From positions 66,381,596-66,445,595 of the forward strand of contig NW_024609836.1 in the NCBI RefSeq assembly GCF_016920785.2: a stretch of 64,000 bases of DNA. The letters are read 5' to 3'. Both the position numbers and the translations under genes were made by a program. Within the stretch, counting starts at the first letter, position 1. Every line of letters begins with the position of its first letter. This document shows positions 47,201 to 62,200 of this stretch, piece by piece. The notes beneath the pieces were generated by a model. It was not told the origin of the DNA, made no database searches, and worked only from the letters and a program-made list of their open reading frames with translations. This DNA comes from Ixodes scapularis (Eukaryota; Arthropoda; Arachnida; Ixodida; Ixodidae).

Positions 47201-50200
47201 TGACGGGGCTGAAATAAACGCCGCACGGATCACCTTTCGCTGTATGGTACGTACGCTTTATTTCAAGAGTTTATGTTTCTCGCGGATGTGACGGGGCTAA
47301 AATAAACGCCGCACGGATCACCTTTCGCTGTATGGTACGTACGCTTTATTTCAAGAGTTTATGTTTCTCGCGGATGTGACGGGGCTGAAATAAACGCCGC
47401 ACGGATCACCTTTCGCTGTATGGTACGTACGCTTTATTTCAAGAGTTTATGTTTCTCGCGGATGTGACGGGGCTGAAATAAACGCCGCACGGATCACCTT
47501 TCGCTGTATGGTACGTACGCTTTATTTCAAGAGTATATGTTTCTCGCGGATGTGACGGGGCTGAAATAAACGCCGCACGGATCACCTTTCGCTGTATGGT
47601 ACGTACGCTTTATTTCAAGAGTTTATGTTTCTCGCGGATGTGACGGGGCTGAAATAAACGCCGCACGGATCACCTTTCGCTGTATGGTACGTACGCTTTA
47701 TTTCAAGAGTTTATGTTTCTCGCGGATGTGACGGGGCTGAAATAAACGCCGCACGGATCACCTTTCGCTGTATGGTACGTACGCTTTATTTCAAGAGTAT
47801 ATGTTTCTCGCGGATGTGACGGGGCTGAAATAAACGCCGCACGGATCACCTTTCGCTGTATGGTACGTACGCTTTATTTCAAGAGTATATGTTTCTCGCG
47901 GATGTGACGGGGCTGAAATAAACGCCGCACGGATCACCTTTCGCTGTATGGTACGTACGCTTTATTTCAAGAGTATATGTTTCTCGCGGATGTGACGGGG
48001 CTGAAATAAACGCCGCACGGATCACCTTTCGCTGTATGGTACGTACGCTTTATTTCAAGAGTTTATGTTTCTCGCGGATGTGACGGGGCTGAAATAAACG
48101 CCGCACGGATCACCTTTCGCTGTATGGTACGTACGCTTTATTTCAAGAGTTTATGTTTCTCGCGGATGTGACGGGGCTGAAATAAACGCCGCACGGATCA
48201 CCTTTCGCTGTATGGTACGTACGCTTTATTTCAAGAGTATATGTTTCTCGCGGATGTGACGGGGCTGAAATAAACGCCGCACGGATCACCTTTCGCTGTA
48301 TGGTACGTACGCTTTATTTCAAGAGTTTATGTTTCTCGCGGATGTGACGGGGCTGAAATAAACGCCGCACGGATCACCTTTCGCTGTATGGTACGTACGC
48401 TTTATTTCAAGAGTTTATGTTTCTCGCGGATGTGACGGGGCTGAAATAAACGCCGCACGGATCACCTTTCGCTGTATGGTACGTACGCTTTATTTCAAGA
48501 GTTTATGTTTCTCGCGGATGTGACGGGGCTGAAATAAACGCCGCACGGATCACCTTTCGCTGTATGGTACGTACGCTTTATTTCAAGAGTTTATGTTTCT
48601 CGCGGATGTGACGGGGCTGAAATAAACGCCGCACGGATCACCTTTCGCTGTATGGTACGTACGCTTTATTTCAAGAGTTTATGTTTCTCGCGGATGTGAC
48701 GGGGCTGAAATAAACGCCGCACGGATCACCTTTCGCTGTATGGTACGTACGCTTTATTTCAAGAGTATATGTTTCTCGCGGATGTGACGGGGCTGAAATA
48801 AACGCCGCACGGATCACCTTTCGCTGTATGGTACGTACGCTTTATTTCAAGAGTTTATGTTTCTCGCGGATGTGACGGGGCTGAAATAAACGCCGCACGG
48901 ATCACCTTTCGCTGTATGGTACGTACGCTTTATTTCAAGAGTTTATGTTTCTCGCGGATGTGACGGGGCTGAAATAAACGCCGCACGGATCACCTTTCGC
49001 TGTATGGTACGTACGCTTTATTTCAAGAGTTTATGTTTCTCGCGGATGTGACGGGGCTGAAATAAACGCCGCACGGATCACCTTTCGCTGTATGGTACGT
49101 ACGCTTTATTTCAAGAGTTTATGTTTCTCGCGGATGTGACGGGGCTGAAATAAACGCCGCACGGATCACCTTTCGCTGTATGGTACGTACGCTTTATTTC
49201 AAGAGTTTATGTTTCTCGCGGATGTGACGGGGCTGAAATAAACGCCGCACGGATCACCTTTCGCTGTATGGTACGTACGCTTTATTTCAAGAGTTTATGT
49301 TTCTCGCGGATGTGACGGGGCTGAAATAAACGCCGCACGGATCACCTTTCGCTGTATGGTACGTACGCTTTATTTCAAGAGTATATGTTTCTCGCGGATG
49401 TGACGGGGCTGAAATAAACGCCGCACGGATCACCTTTCGCTGTATGGTACGTACGCTTTATTTCAAGAGTTTATGTTTCTCGCGGATGTGACGGGGCTGA
49501 AATAAACGCCGCACGGATCACCTTTCGCTGTATGGTACGTACGCTTTATTTCAAGAGTTTATGTTTCTCGCGGATGTGACGGGGCTGAAATAAACGCCGC
49601 ACGGATCACCTTTCGCTGTATGGTACGTACGCTTTATTTCAAGAGTATATGTTTCTCGCGGATGTGACGGGGCTGAAATAAACGCCGCACGGATCACCTT
49701 TCGCTGTATGGTACGTACGCTTTATTTCAAGAGTTTATGTTTCTCGCGGATGTGACGGGGCTGAAATAAACGCCGCACGGATCACCTTTCGCTGTATGGT
49801 ACGTACGCTTTATTTCAAGAGTTTATGTTTCTCGCGGATGTGACGGGGCTGAAATAAACGCCGCACGGATCACCTTTCGCTGTATGGTACGTACGCTTTA
49901 TTTCAAGAGTATATGTTTCTCGCGGATGTGACGGGGCTGAAATAAACGCCGCACGGATCACCTTTCGCTGTATGGTACGTACGCTTTATTTCAAGAGTAT
50001 ATGTTTCTCGCGGATGTGACGGGGCTGAAATAAACGCCGCACGGATCACCTTTCGCTGTATGGTACGTACGCTTTATTTCAAGAGTTTATGTTTCTCGCG
50101 GATGTGACGGGGCTGAAATAAACGCCGCACGGATCACCTTTCGCTGTATGGTACGTACGCTTTATTTCAAGAGTATATGTTTCTCGCGGATGTGACGGGG

Positions 50201-53200
50201 CTGAAATAAACGCCGCACGCATCACCTTTCGCTGTATGGTACGTACGCTTTATTTCAAGAGTTTATGTTTCTCGCGGATGTGACGGGGCTGAAATAAACG
50301 CCGCACGGATCACCTTTCGCTGTATGGTACGTACGCTTTATTTCAAGAGTTTATGTTTCTCGCGGATGTGACGGGGCTGAAATAAACGCCGCACGGATCA
50401 CCTTTCGCTGTATGGTACGTACGCTTTATTTCAAGAGTATATGTTTCTCGCGGATGTGACGGGGCTGAAATAAACGCCGCACGGATCACCTTTCGCTGTA
50501 TGGTACGTACGCTTTATTTCAAGAGTTTATGTTTCTCGCGGATGTGACGGGGCTGAAATAAACGCCGCACGGATCACCTTTCGCTGTATGGTACGTACGC
50601 TTTATTTCAAGAGTTTATGTTTCTCGCGGATGTGACGGGGCTGAAATAAACGCCGCACGGATCACCTTTCGCTGTATGGTACGTACGCTTTATTTCAAGA
50701 GTATATGTTTCTCGCGGATGTGACGGGGCTGAAATAAACGCCGCACGGATCACCTTTCGCTGTATGGTACGTACGCTTTATTTCAAGAGTTTATGTTTCT
50801 CGCGGATGTGACGGGGCTGAAATAAACGCCGCACGGATCACCTTTCGCTGTATGGTACGTACGCTTTATTTCAAGAGTATATGTTTCTCGCGGATGTGAC
50901 GGGGCTGAAATAAACGCCGCACGGATCACCTTTCGCTGTATGGTACGTACGCTTTATTTCAAGAGTTTATGTTTCTCGCGGATGTGACGGGGCTGAAATA
51001 AACGCCGCACGGATCACCTTTCGCTGTATGGTACGTACGCTTTATTTCAAGAGTTTATGTTTCTCGCGGATGTGACGGGGCTGAAATAAACGCCGCACGG
51101 ATCACCTTTCGCTGTATGGTACGTACGCTTTATTTCAAGAGTTTATGTTTCTCGCGGATGTGACGGGGCTGAAATAAACGCCGCACGGATCACCTTTCGC
51201 TGTATGGTACGTACGCTTTATTTCAAGAGTTTATGTTTCTCGCGGATGTGACGGGGCTGAAATAAACGCCGCACGGATCACCTTTCGCTGTATGGTACGT
51301 ACGCTTTATTTCAAGAGTATATGTTTCTCGCGGATGTGACGGGGCAGAAATAAACGCCGCACGGATCACCTTTCGCTGTATGGTACGTACGCTTTATTTC
51401 AAGAGTATATGTTTCTCGCGGATGTGACGGGGCTGAAATAAACGCCGCACGGATCACCTTTCGCTGTATGGTACGTACGCTTTATTTCAAGAGTTTATGT
51501 TTCTCGCGGATGTGACGGGGCTGAAATAAACGCCGCACGGATCACCTTTCGCTGTATGGTACGTACGCTTTATTTCAAGAGTATATGTTTCTCGCGGATG
51601 TGACGGGGCTGAAATAAACGCCGCACGGATCACCTTTCGCTGTATGGTACGTACGCTTTATTTCAAGAGTTTATGTTTCTCGCGGATGTGACGGGGCTGA
51701 AATAAACGCCGCACGGATCACCTTTCGCTGTATGGTACGTACGCTTTATTTCAAGAGTATATGTTTCTCGCGGATGTGACGGGGCTGAAATAAACGCCGC
51801 ACGGATCACCTTTCGCTGTATGGTACGTACGCTTTATTTCAAGAGTTTATGTTTCTCGCGGATGTGACGGGGCTGAAATAAACGCCGCACGGATCACCTT
51901 TCGCTGTATGGTACGTACGCTTTATTTCAAGAGTATATGTTTCTCGCGGATGTGACGGGGCTGAAATAAACGCCGCACGGATCACCTTTCGCTGTATGGT
52001 ACGTACGCTTTATTTCAAGAGTTTATGTTTCTCGCGGATGTGACGGGGCTGAAATAAACGCCGCACGGATCACCTTTCGCTGTATGGTATGTACGCTTTA
52101 TTTCAAGAGTTTATGTTTCTCGCGGATGTGACGGGGCTGAAATAAACGCCGCACGGATCACCTTTCGCTGTATGGTACGTACGCTTTATTTCAAGAGTTT
52201 ATGTTTCTCGCGGATGTGACGGGGCTGAAATAAACGCCGCACGGATCACCTTTCGCTGTATGGTACGTACGCTTTATTTCAAGAGTATATGTTTCTCGCG
52301 GATGTGACGGGGCAGAAATAAACGCCGCACGGATCACCTTTCGCTGTATGGTACGTACGCTTTATTTCAAGAGTTTATGTTTCTCGCGGATGTGACGGGG
52401 CTGAAATAAACGCCGCACGGATCACCTTTCGCTGTATGGTACGTACGCTTTATTTCAAGAGTTTATGTTTCTCGCGGATGTGACGGGGCTGAAATAAACG
52501 CCGCACGGATCACCTTTCGCTGTATGGTACGTACGCTTTATTTCAAGAGTTTATGTTTCTCGCGGATGTGACGGGGCTGAAATAAACGCCGCACGGATCA
52601 CCTTTCGCTGTATGGTACGTACGCTTTATTTCAAGAGTATATGTTTCTCGCGGATGTGACGGGGCTGAAATAAACGCCGCACGGATCACCTTTCGCTGTA
52701 TGGTACGTACGCTTTATTTCAAGAGTTTATGTTTCTCGCGGATGTAACGGGGCTGAAATAAACGCCGCACGGATCACCTTTCGCTGTATGGTACGTACGC
52801 TTTATTTCAAGAGTTTATGTTTCTCGCGGATGTGACGGGGCTGAAATAAACGCCGCACGGATCACCTTTCGCTGTATGGTACGTACGCTTTATTTCAAGA
52901 GTATATGTTTCTCGCGGATGTGACGGGGCTGAAATAAACGCCGCACGGATCACCTTTCGCTGTATGGTACGTACGCTTTATTTCAAGAGTTTATGTTTCT
53001 CGCGGATGTGACGGGGCTGAAATAAACGCCGCACGGATCACCTTTCGCTGTATGGTACGTACGCTTTATTTCAAGAGTTTATGTTTCTCGCGGATGTGAC
53101 GGGGCTGAAATAAACGCCGCACGGATCACCTTTCGCTGTATGGTACGTACGCTTTATTTCAAGAGTATATGTTTCTCGCGGATGTGACGGGGCTGAAATA

Positions 53201-56200
53201 AACGCCGCACGGATCACCTTTCGCTGTATGGTACGTACGCTTTATTTCAAGAGTATATGTTTCTCGCGGATGTGACGGGGCTGAAATAAACGCCGCACGG
53301 ATCACCTTTCGCTGTATGGTACGTACGCTTTATTTCAAGAGTTTATGTTTCTCGCGGATGTGACGGGGCTGAAATAAACGCCGCACGGATCACCTTTCGC
53401 TGTATGGTACGTACGCTTTATTTCAAGAGTATATGTTTCTCGCGGATGTGACGGGGCTGAAATAAACGCCGCACGGATCACCTTTCGCTGTATGGTACGT
53501 ACGCTTTATTTCAAGAGTTTATGTTTCTCGCGGATGTGACGGGGCTGAAATAAACGCCGCACGGATCACCTTTCGCTGTATGGTACGTACGCTTTATTTC
53601 AAGAGTTTATGTTTCTCGCGGATGTGACGGGGCTGAAATAAACGCCGCACGGATCACCTTTCGCTGTATGGTACGTACGCTTTATTTCAAGAGTTTATGT
53701 TTCTCGCGGATGTGACGGGGCTGAAATAAACGCCGCACGGATCACCTTTCGCTGTATGGTACGTACGCTTTATTTCAAGAGTTTATGTTTCTCGCGGATG
53801 TGACGGGGCTGAAATAAACGCCGCACGGATCACCTTTCGCTGTATGGTACGTACGCTTTATTTCAAGAGTTTATGTTTCTCGCGGATGTGACGGGGCTGA
53901 AATAAACGCCGCACGGATCACCTTTCGCTGTATGGTACGTACGCTTTATTTCAAGAGTATATGTTTCTCGCGGATGTGACGGGGCAGAAATAAACGCCGC
54001 ACGGATCACCTTTCGCTGTATGGTACGTACGCTTTATTTCAAGAGTATATGTTTCTCGCGGATGTGACGGGGCTGAAATAAACGCCGCACGGATCACCTT
54101 TCGCTGTATGGTACGTACGCTTTATTTCAAGAGTTTATGTTTCTCGCGGATGTGACGGGGCTGAAATAAACGCCGCACGGATCACCTTTCGCTGTATGGT
54201 ACGTACGCTTTATTTCAAGAGTTTATGTTTCTCGCGGATGTAACGGGGCTGAAATAAACGCCGCACGGATCACCTTTCGCTGTATGGTACGTACGCTTTA
54301 TTTCAAGAGTTTATGTTTCTCGCGGATGTAACGGGGCAGAAATAAACGCCGCACGGATCACCTTTCGCTGTATGGTACGTACGCTTTATTTCAAGAGTTT
54401 ATGTTTCTCGCGGATGTAACGGGGCTGAAATAAACGCCGCACGGATCACCTTTCGCTGTATGGTACGTACGCTTTATTTCAAGAGTTTATGTTTCTCGCG
54501 GATGTAACGGGGCTGAAATAAACGCCGCACGGATCACCTTTCGCTGTATGGTACGTACGCTTTATTTCAAGAGTTTATGTTTCTCGCGGATGTGACGGGG
54601 CTGAAATAAACGCCGCACGGATCACCTTTCGCTGTATGGTACGTACGCTTTATTTCAAGAGTTTATGTTTCTCGCGGATGTAACGGGGCTGAAATAAACG
54701 CCGCACGGATCACCTTTCGCTGTATGGTACGTACGCTTTATTTCAAGAGTTTATGTTTCTCGCGGATGTAACGGGGCTGAAATAAACGCCGCACGGATCA
54801 CCTTTCGCTGTATGGTACGTACGCTTTATTTCAAGAGTTTATGTTTCTCGCGGATGTAACGGGGCTGAAATAAACGCCGCACGGATCACCTTTCGCTGTA
54901 TGGTACGTACGCTTTATTTCAAGAGTTTATGTTTCTCGCGGATGTAACGGGGCTGAAATAAACGCCGCACGGATCACCTTTCGCTGTATGGTACGTACGC
55001 TTTATTTCAAGAGTTTATGTTTCTCGCGGATGTAACGGGGCAGAAATAAACGCCGCACGGATCACCTTTCGCTGTATGGTACGTACGCTTTATTTCAAGA
55101 GTTTATGTTTCTCGCGGATGTAACGGGGCTGAAATAAACGCCGCACGGATCACCTTTCGCTGTATGGTACGTACGCTTTATTTCAAGAGTTTATGTTTCT
55201 CGCGGATGTAACGGGGCTGAAATAAACGCCGCACGGATCACCTTTCGCTGTATGGTACGTACGCTTTATTTCAAGAGTTTATGTTTCTCGCGGATGTGAC
55301 GGGGCTGAAATAAACGCCGCACGGATCACCTTTCGCTGTATGGTACGTACGCTTTATTTCAAGAGTTTATGTTTCTCGCGGATGTAACGGGGCTGAAATA
55401 AACGCCGCACGGATCACCTTTCGCTGTATGGTACGTACGCTTTATTTCAAGAGTTTATGTTTCTCGCGGATGTGACGGGGCAGAAATAAACGCCGCACGG
55501 ATCACCTTTCGCTGTATGGTACGTACGCTTTATTTCAAGAGTTTATGTTTCTCGCGGATGTAACGGGGCTGAAATAAACGCCGCACGGATCACCTTTCGC
55601 TGTATGGTACGTACGCTTTATTTCAAGAGTTTATGTTTCTCGCGGATGTGACGGGGCTGAAATAAACGCCGCACGGATCACCTTTCGCTGTATGGTACGT
55701 ACGCTTTATTTCAAGAGTTTATGTTTCTCGCGGATGTAACGGGGCTGAAATAAACGCCGCACGGATCACCTTTCGCTGTATGGTACGTACGCTTTATTTC
55801 AAGAGTTTATGTTTCTCGCGGATGTAACGGGGCTGAAATAAACGCCGCACGGATCACCTTTCGCTGTATGGTACGTACGCTTTATTTCAAGAGTTTATGT
55901 TTCTCGCGGATGTAACGGGGCTGAAATAAACGCCGCACGGATCACCTTTCGCTGTATGGTACGTACGCTTTATTTCAAGAGTTTATGTTTCTCGCGGATG
56001 TAACGGGGCTGAAATAAACGCCGCACGGATCACCTTTCGCTGTATGGTACGTACGCTTTATTTCAAGAGTTTATGTTTCTCGCGGATGTAACGGGGCAGA
56101 AATAAACGCCGCACGGATCACCTTTCGCTGTATGGTACGTACGCTTTATTTCAAGAGTTTATGTTTCTCGCGGATGTAACGGGGCTGAAATAAACGCCGC

Positions 56201-59200
56201 ACGGATCACCTTTCGCTGTATGGTACGTACGCTTTATTTCAAGAGTTTATGTTTCTCGCGGATGTGACGGGGCTGAAATAAACGCCGCACGGATCACCTT
56301 TCGCTGTATGGTACGTACGCTTTATTTCAAGAGTTTATGTTTCTCGCGGATGTGACGGGGCTGAAATAAACGCCGCACGGATCACCTTTCGCTGTATGGT
56401 ACGTACGCTTTATTTCAAGAGTTTATGTTTCTCGCGGATGTGACGGGGCTGAAATAAACGCCGCACGGATCACCTTTCGCTGTATGGTACGTACGCTTTA
56501 TTTCAAGAGTTTATGTTTCTCGCGGATGTGACGGGGCTGAAATAAACGCCGCACGGATCACCTTTCGCTGTATGGTACGTACGCTTTATTTCAAGAGTTT
56601 ATGTTTCTCGCGGATGTGACGGGGCAGAAATAAACGCCGCACGGATCACCTTTCGCTGTATGGTACGTACGCTTTATTTCAAGAGTTTATGTTTCTCGCG
56701 GATGTAACGGGGCTGAAATAAACGCCGCACGGATCACCTTTCGCTGTATGGTACGTACGCTTTATTTCAAGAGTTTATGTTTCTCGCGGATGTGACGGGG
56801 CTGAAATAAACGCCGCACGGATCACCTTTCGCTGTATGGTACGTACGCTTTATTTCAAGAGTATATGTTTCTCGCGGATGTGACGGGGCTGAAATAAACG
56901 CCGCACGGATCACCTTTCGCTGTATGGTACGTACGCTTTATTTCAAGAGTTTATGTTTCTCGCGGATGTGACGGGGCTGAAATAAACGCCGCACGGATCA
57001 CCTTTCGCTGTATGGTACGTACGCTTTATTTCAAGAGTTTATGTTTCTCGCGGATGTGACGGGGCTGAAATAAACGCCGCACGGATCACCTTTCGCTGTA
57101 TGGTACGTACGCTTTATTTCAAGAGTATATGTTTCTCGCGGATGTGACGGGGCTGAAATAAACGCCGCACGGATCACCTTTCGCTGTATGGTACGTACGC
57201 TTTATTTCAAGAGTATATGTTTCTCGCGGATGTGACGGGGCTGAAATAAACGCCGCACGGATCACCTTTCGCTGTATGGTACGTACGCTTTATTTCAAGA
57301 GTTTATGTTTCTCGCGGATGTGACGGGGCTGAAATAAACGCCGCACGGATCACCTTTCGCTGTATGGTACGTACGCTTTATTTCAAGAGTATATGTTTCT
57401 CGCGGATGTGACGGGGCTGAAATAAACGCCGCACGGATCACCTTTCGCTGTATGGTACGTACGCTTTATTTCAAGAGTTTATGTTTCTCGCGGATGTGAC
57501 GGGGCTGAAATAAACGCCGCACGGATCACCTTTCGCTGTATGGTACGTACGCTTTATTTCAAGAGTTTATGTTTCTCGCGGATGTGACGGGGCTGAAATA
57601 AACGCCGCACGGATCACCTTTCGCTGTATGGTACGTACGCTTTATTTCAAGAGTTTATGTTTCTCGCGGATGTGACGGGGCTGAAATAAACGCCGCACGG
57701 ATCACCTTTCGCTGTATGGTACGTACGCTTTATTTCAAGAGTTTATGTTTCTCGCGGATGTGACGGGGCTGAAATAAACGCCGCACGGATCACCTTTCGC
57801 TGTATGGTACGTACGCTTTATTTCAAGAGTTTATGTTTCTCGCGGATGTGACGGGGCTGAAATAAACGCCGCACGGATCACCTTTCGCTGTATGGTACGT
57901 ACGCTTTATTTCAAGAGTATATGTTTCTCGCGGATGTGACGGGGCAGAAATAAACGCCGCACGGATCACCTTTCGCTGTATGGTACGTACGCTTTATTTC
58001 AAGAGTATATGTTTCTCGCGGATGTGACGGGGCTGAAATAAACGCCGCACGGATCACCTTTCGCTGTATGGTACGTACGCTTTATTTCAAGAGTTTATGT
58101 TTCTCGCGGATGTGACGGGGCTGAAATAAAGGCCGCACGGATCACCTTTCGCTGTATGGTACGTACGCTTTATTTCAAGAGTATATGTTTCTCGCGGATG
58201 TGACGGGGCTGAAATAAACGCCGCACGGATCACCTTTCGCTGTATGGTACGTACGCTTTATTTCAAGAGTTTATGTTTCTCGCGGATGTGACGGGGCTGA
58301 AATAAACGCCGCACGGATCACCTTTCGCTGTATGGTACGTACGCTTTATTTCAAGAGTATATGTTTCTCGCGGATGTGACGGGGCTGAAATAAACGCCGC
58401 ACGGATCACCTTTCGCTGTATGGTACGTACGCTTTATTTCAAGAGTTTATGTTTCTCGCGGATGTGACGGGGCTGAAATAAACGCCGCACGGATCACCTT
58501 TCGCTGTATGGTACGTACGCTTTATTTCAAGAGTATATGTTTCTCGCGGATGTGACGGGGCTGAAATAAACGCCGCACGGATCACCTTTCGCTGTATGGT
58601 ACGTACGCTTTATTTCAAGAGTTTATGTTTCTCGCGGATGTGACGGGGCTGAAATAAACGCCGCACGGATCACCTTTCGCTGTATGGTATGTACGCTTTA
58701 TTTCAAGAGTTTATGTTTCTCGCGGATGTGACGGGGCTGAAATAAACGCCGCACGGATCACCTTTCGCTGTATGGTACGTACGCTTTATTTCAAGAGTTT
58801 ATGTTTCTCGCGGATGTGACGGGGCTGAAATAAACGCCGCACGGATCACCTTTCGCTGTATGGTACGTACGCTTTATTTCAAGAGTATATGTTTCTCGCG
58901 GATGTGACGGGGCAGAAATAAACGCCGCACGGATCACCTTTCGCTGTATGGTACGTACGCTTTATTTCAAGAGTTTATGTTTCTCGCGGATGTGACGGGG
59001 CTGAAATAAACGCCGCACGGATCACCTTTCGCTGTATGGTACGTACGCTTTATTTCAAGAGTATATGTTTCTCGCGGATGTGACGGGGCTGAAATAAACG
59101 CCGCACGGATCACCTTTCGCTGTATGGTACGTACGCTTTATTTCAAGAGTTTATGTTTCTCGCGGATGTGACGGGGTTGAAATAAACGCCGCACGGATCA

Positions 59201-62200
59201 CCTTTCGCTGTATGGTACGTACGCTTTATTTCAAGAGTTTATGTTTCTCGCGGATGTGACGGGGCTGAAATAAACGCCGCACGGATCACCTTTCGCTGTA
59301 TGGTACGTACGCTTTATTTCAAGAGTTTATGTTTCTCGCGGATGTGACGGGGCTGAAATAAACGCCGCACGGATCACCTTTCGCTGTATGGTACGTACGC
59401 TTTATTTCAAGAGTATATGTTTCTCGCGGATGTGACGGGGCAGAAATAAACGCCGCACGGATCACCTTTCGCTGTATGGTACGTACGCTTTATTTCAAGA
59501 GTTTATGTTTCTCGCGGATGTGACGGGGCTGAAATAAACGCCGCACGGATCACCTTTCGCTGTATGGTACGTACGCTTTATTTCAAGAGTTTATGTTTCT
59601 CGCGGATGTGACGGGGCTGAAATAAACGCCGCACTGATCACCTTTCGCTGTATGGTACGTACGCTTTATTTCAAGAGTTTATGTTTCTCGCGGATGTGAC
59701 GGGGCTGAAATAAACGCCGCACGGATCACCTTTCGCTGTATGGTACGTACGCTTTATTTCAAGAGTATATGTTTCTCGCGGATGTGACGGGGCTGAAATA
59801 AACGCCGCACAGATCACCTTTCGCTGTATGGTACGTACGCTTTATTTCAAGAGTATATGTTTCTCGCGGATGTGACGGGGCTGAAATAAACGCCGCACGG
59901 ATCACCTTTCGCTGTATGGTACGTACGCTTTATTTCAAGAGTTTATGTTTCTCGCGGATGTGACGGGGCTGAAATAAACGCCGCACGGATCACCTTTCGC
60001 TGTATGGTACGTACGCTTTATTTCAAGAGTATATGTTTCTCGCGGATGTGACGGGGCTGAAATAAACGCCGCACGGATCACCTTTCGCTGTATGGTACGT
60101 ACGCTTTATTTCAAGAGTTTATGTTTCTCGCGGATGTGACGGGGCTGAAATAAACGCCGCACGGATCACCTTTCGCTGTATGGTACGTACGCTTTATTTC
60201 AAGAGTTTATGTTTCTCGCGGATGTGACGGGGCTGAAATAAACGCCGCACGGATCACCTTTCGCTGTATGGTACGTACGCTTTATTTCAAGAGTTTATGT
60301 TTCTCGCGGATGTGACGGGGCTGAAATAAACGCCGCACGGATCACCTTTCGCTGTATGGTACGTACGCTTTATTTCAAGAGTTTATGTTTCTCGCGGATG
60401 TGACGGGGCTGAAATAAACGCCGCACGGATCACCTTTCGCTGTATGGTACGTACGCTTTATTTCAAGAGTATATGTTTCTCGCGGATGTGACGGGGCTGA
60501 AATAAACGCCGCACAGATCACCTTTCGCTGTATGGTACGTACGCTTTATTTCAAGAGTATATGTTTCTCGCGGATGTGACGGGGCTGAAATAAACGCCGC
60601 ACGGATCACCTTTCGCTGTATGGTACGTACGCTTTATTTCAAGAGTTTATGTTTCTCGCGGATGTGACGGGGCTGAAATAAACGCCGCACGGATCACCTT
60701 TCGCTGTATGGTACGTACGCTTTATTTCAAGAGTTTATGTTTCTCGCGGATGTGACGGGGCTGAAATAAACGCCGCACCGATCACCTTTCGCTGTATGGT
60801 ACGTACGCTTTATTTCAAGAGTTTATGTTTCTCGCGGATGTGACGGGGCTGAAATAAACGCCGCACGGATCACCTTTCGCTGTATGGTACGTACGCTTTA
60901 TTTCAAGAGTTTATGTTTCTCGCGGATGTGACGGGGCAGAAATAAACGCCGCACGGATCACCTTTCGCTGTATGGTACGTACGCTTTATTTCAAGAGTAT
61001 ATGTTTCTCGCGGATGTGACGGGGCTGAAATAAACGCCGCACGGATCACCTTTCGCTGTATGGTACGTACGCTTTATTTCAAGAGTTTATGTTTCTCGCG
61101 GATGTGACGGGGCTGAAATAAACGCCGCACAGATCACCTTTCGCTGTATGGTACGTACGCTTTATTTCAAGAGTTTATGTTTCTCGCGGATGTGACGGGG
61201 CTGAAATAAACGCCGCACGGATCACCTTTCGCTGTATGGTACGTACGCTTTATTTCAAGAGTTTATGTTTCTCGCGGATGTGACGGGGCAGAAATAAACG
61301 CCGCACGGATCACCTTTCGCTGTATGGTACGTACGCTTTATTTCAAGAGTATATGTTTCTCGCGGATGTGACGGGGCTGAAATAAACGCCGCACGGATCA
61401 CCTTTCGCTGTATGGTACGTACGCTTTATTTCAAGAGTTTATGTTTCTCGCGGATGTGACGGGGCTGAAATAAACGCCGCACGGATCACCTTTCGCTGTA
61501 TGGTACGTACGCTTTATTTCAAGAGTTTATGTTTCTCGCGGATGTGACGGGGCAGAAATAAACGCCGCACGGATCACCTTTCGCTGTATGGTACGTACGC
61601 TTTATTTCAAGAGTATATGTTTCTCGCGGATGTGACGGGGCTGAAATAAACGCCGCACGGATCACCTTTCGCTGTATGGTACGTACGCTTTATTTCAAGA
61701 GTTTATGTTTCTCGCGGATGTGACGGGGCTGAAATAAACGCCGCACAGATCACCTTTCGCTGTATGGTACGTACGCTTTATTTCAAGAGTTTATGTTTCT
61801 CGCGGATGTGACGGGGCTGAAATAAACGCCGCACGGATCACCTTTCGCTGTATGGTACGTACGCTTTATTTCAAGAGTTTATGTTTCTCGCGGATGTGAC
61901 GGGGCAGAAATAAACGCCGCACGGATCACCTTTCGCTGTATGGTACGTACGCTTTATTTCAAGAGTTTATGTTTCTCGCGGATGTGACGGGGCTGAAATA
62001 AACGCCGCACGGATCACCTTTCGCTGTATGGTACGTACGCTTTATTTCAAGAGTTTATGTTTCTCGCGGATGTGACGGGGCAGAAATAAACGCCGCACGG
62101 ATCACCTTTCGCTGTATGGTACGTACGCTTTATTTCAAGAGTATATGTTTCTCGCGGATGTGACGGGGCTGAAATAAACGCCGCACGGATCACCTTTCGC

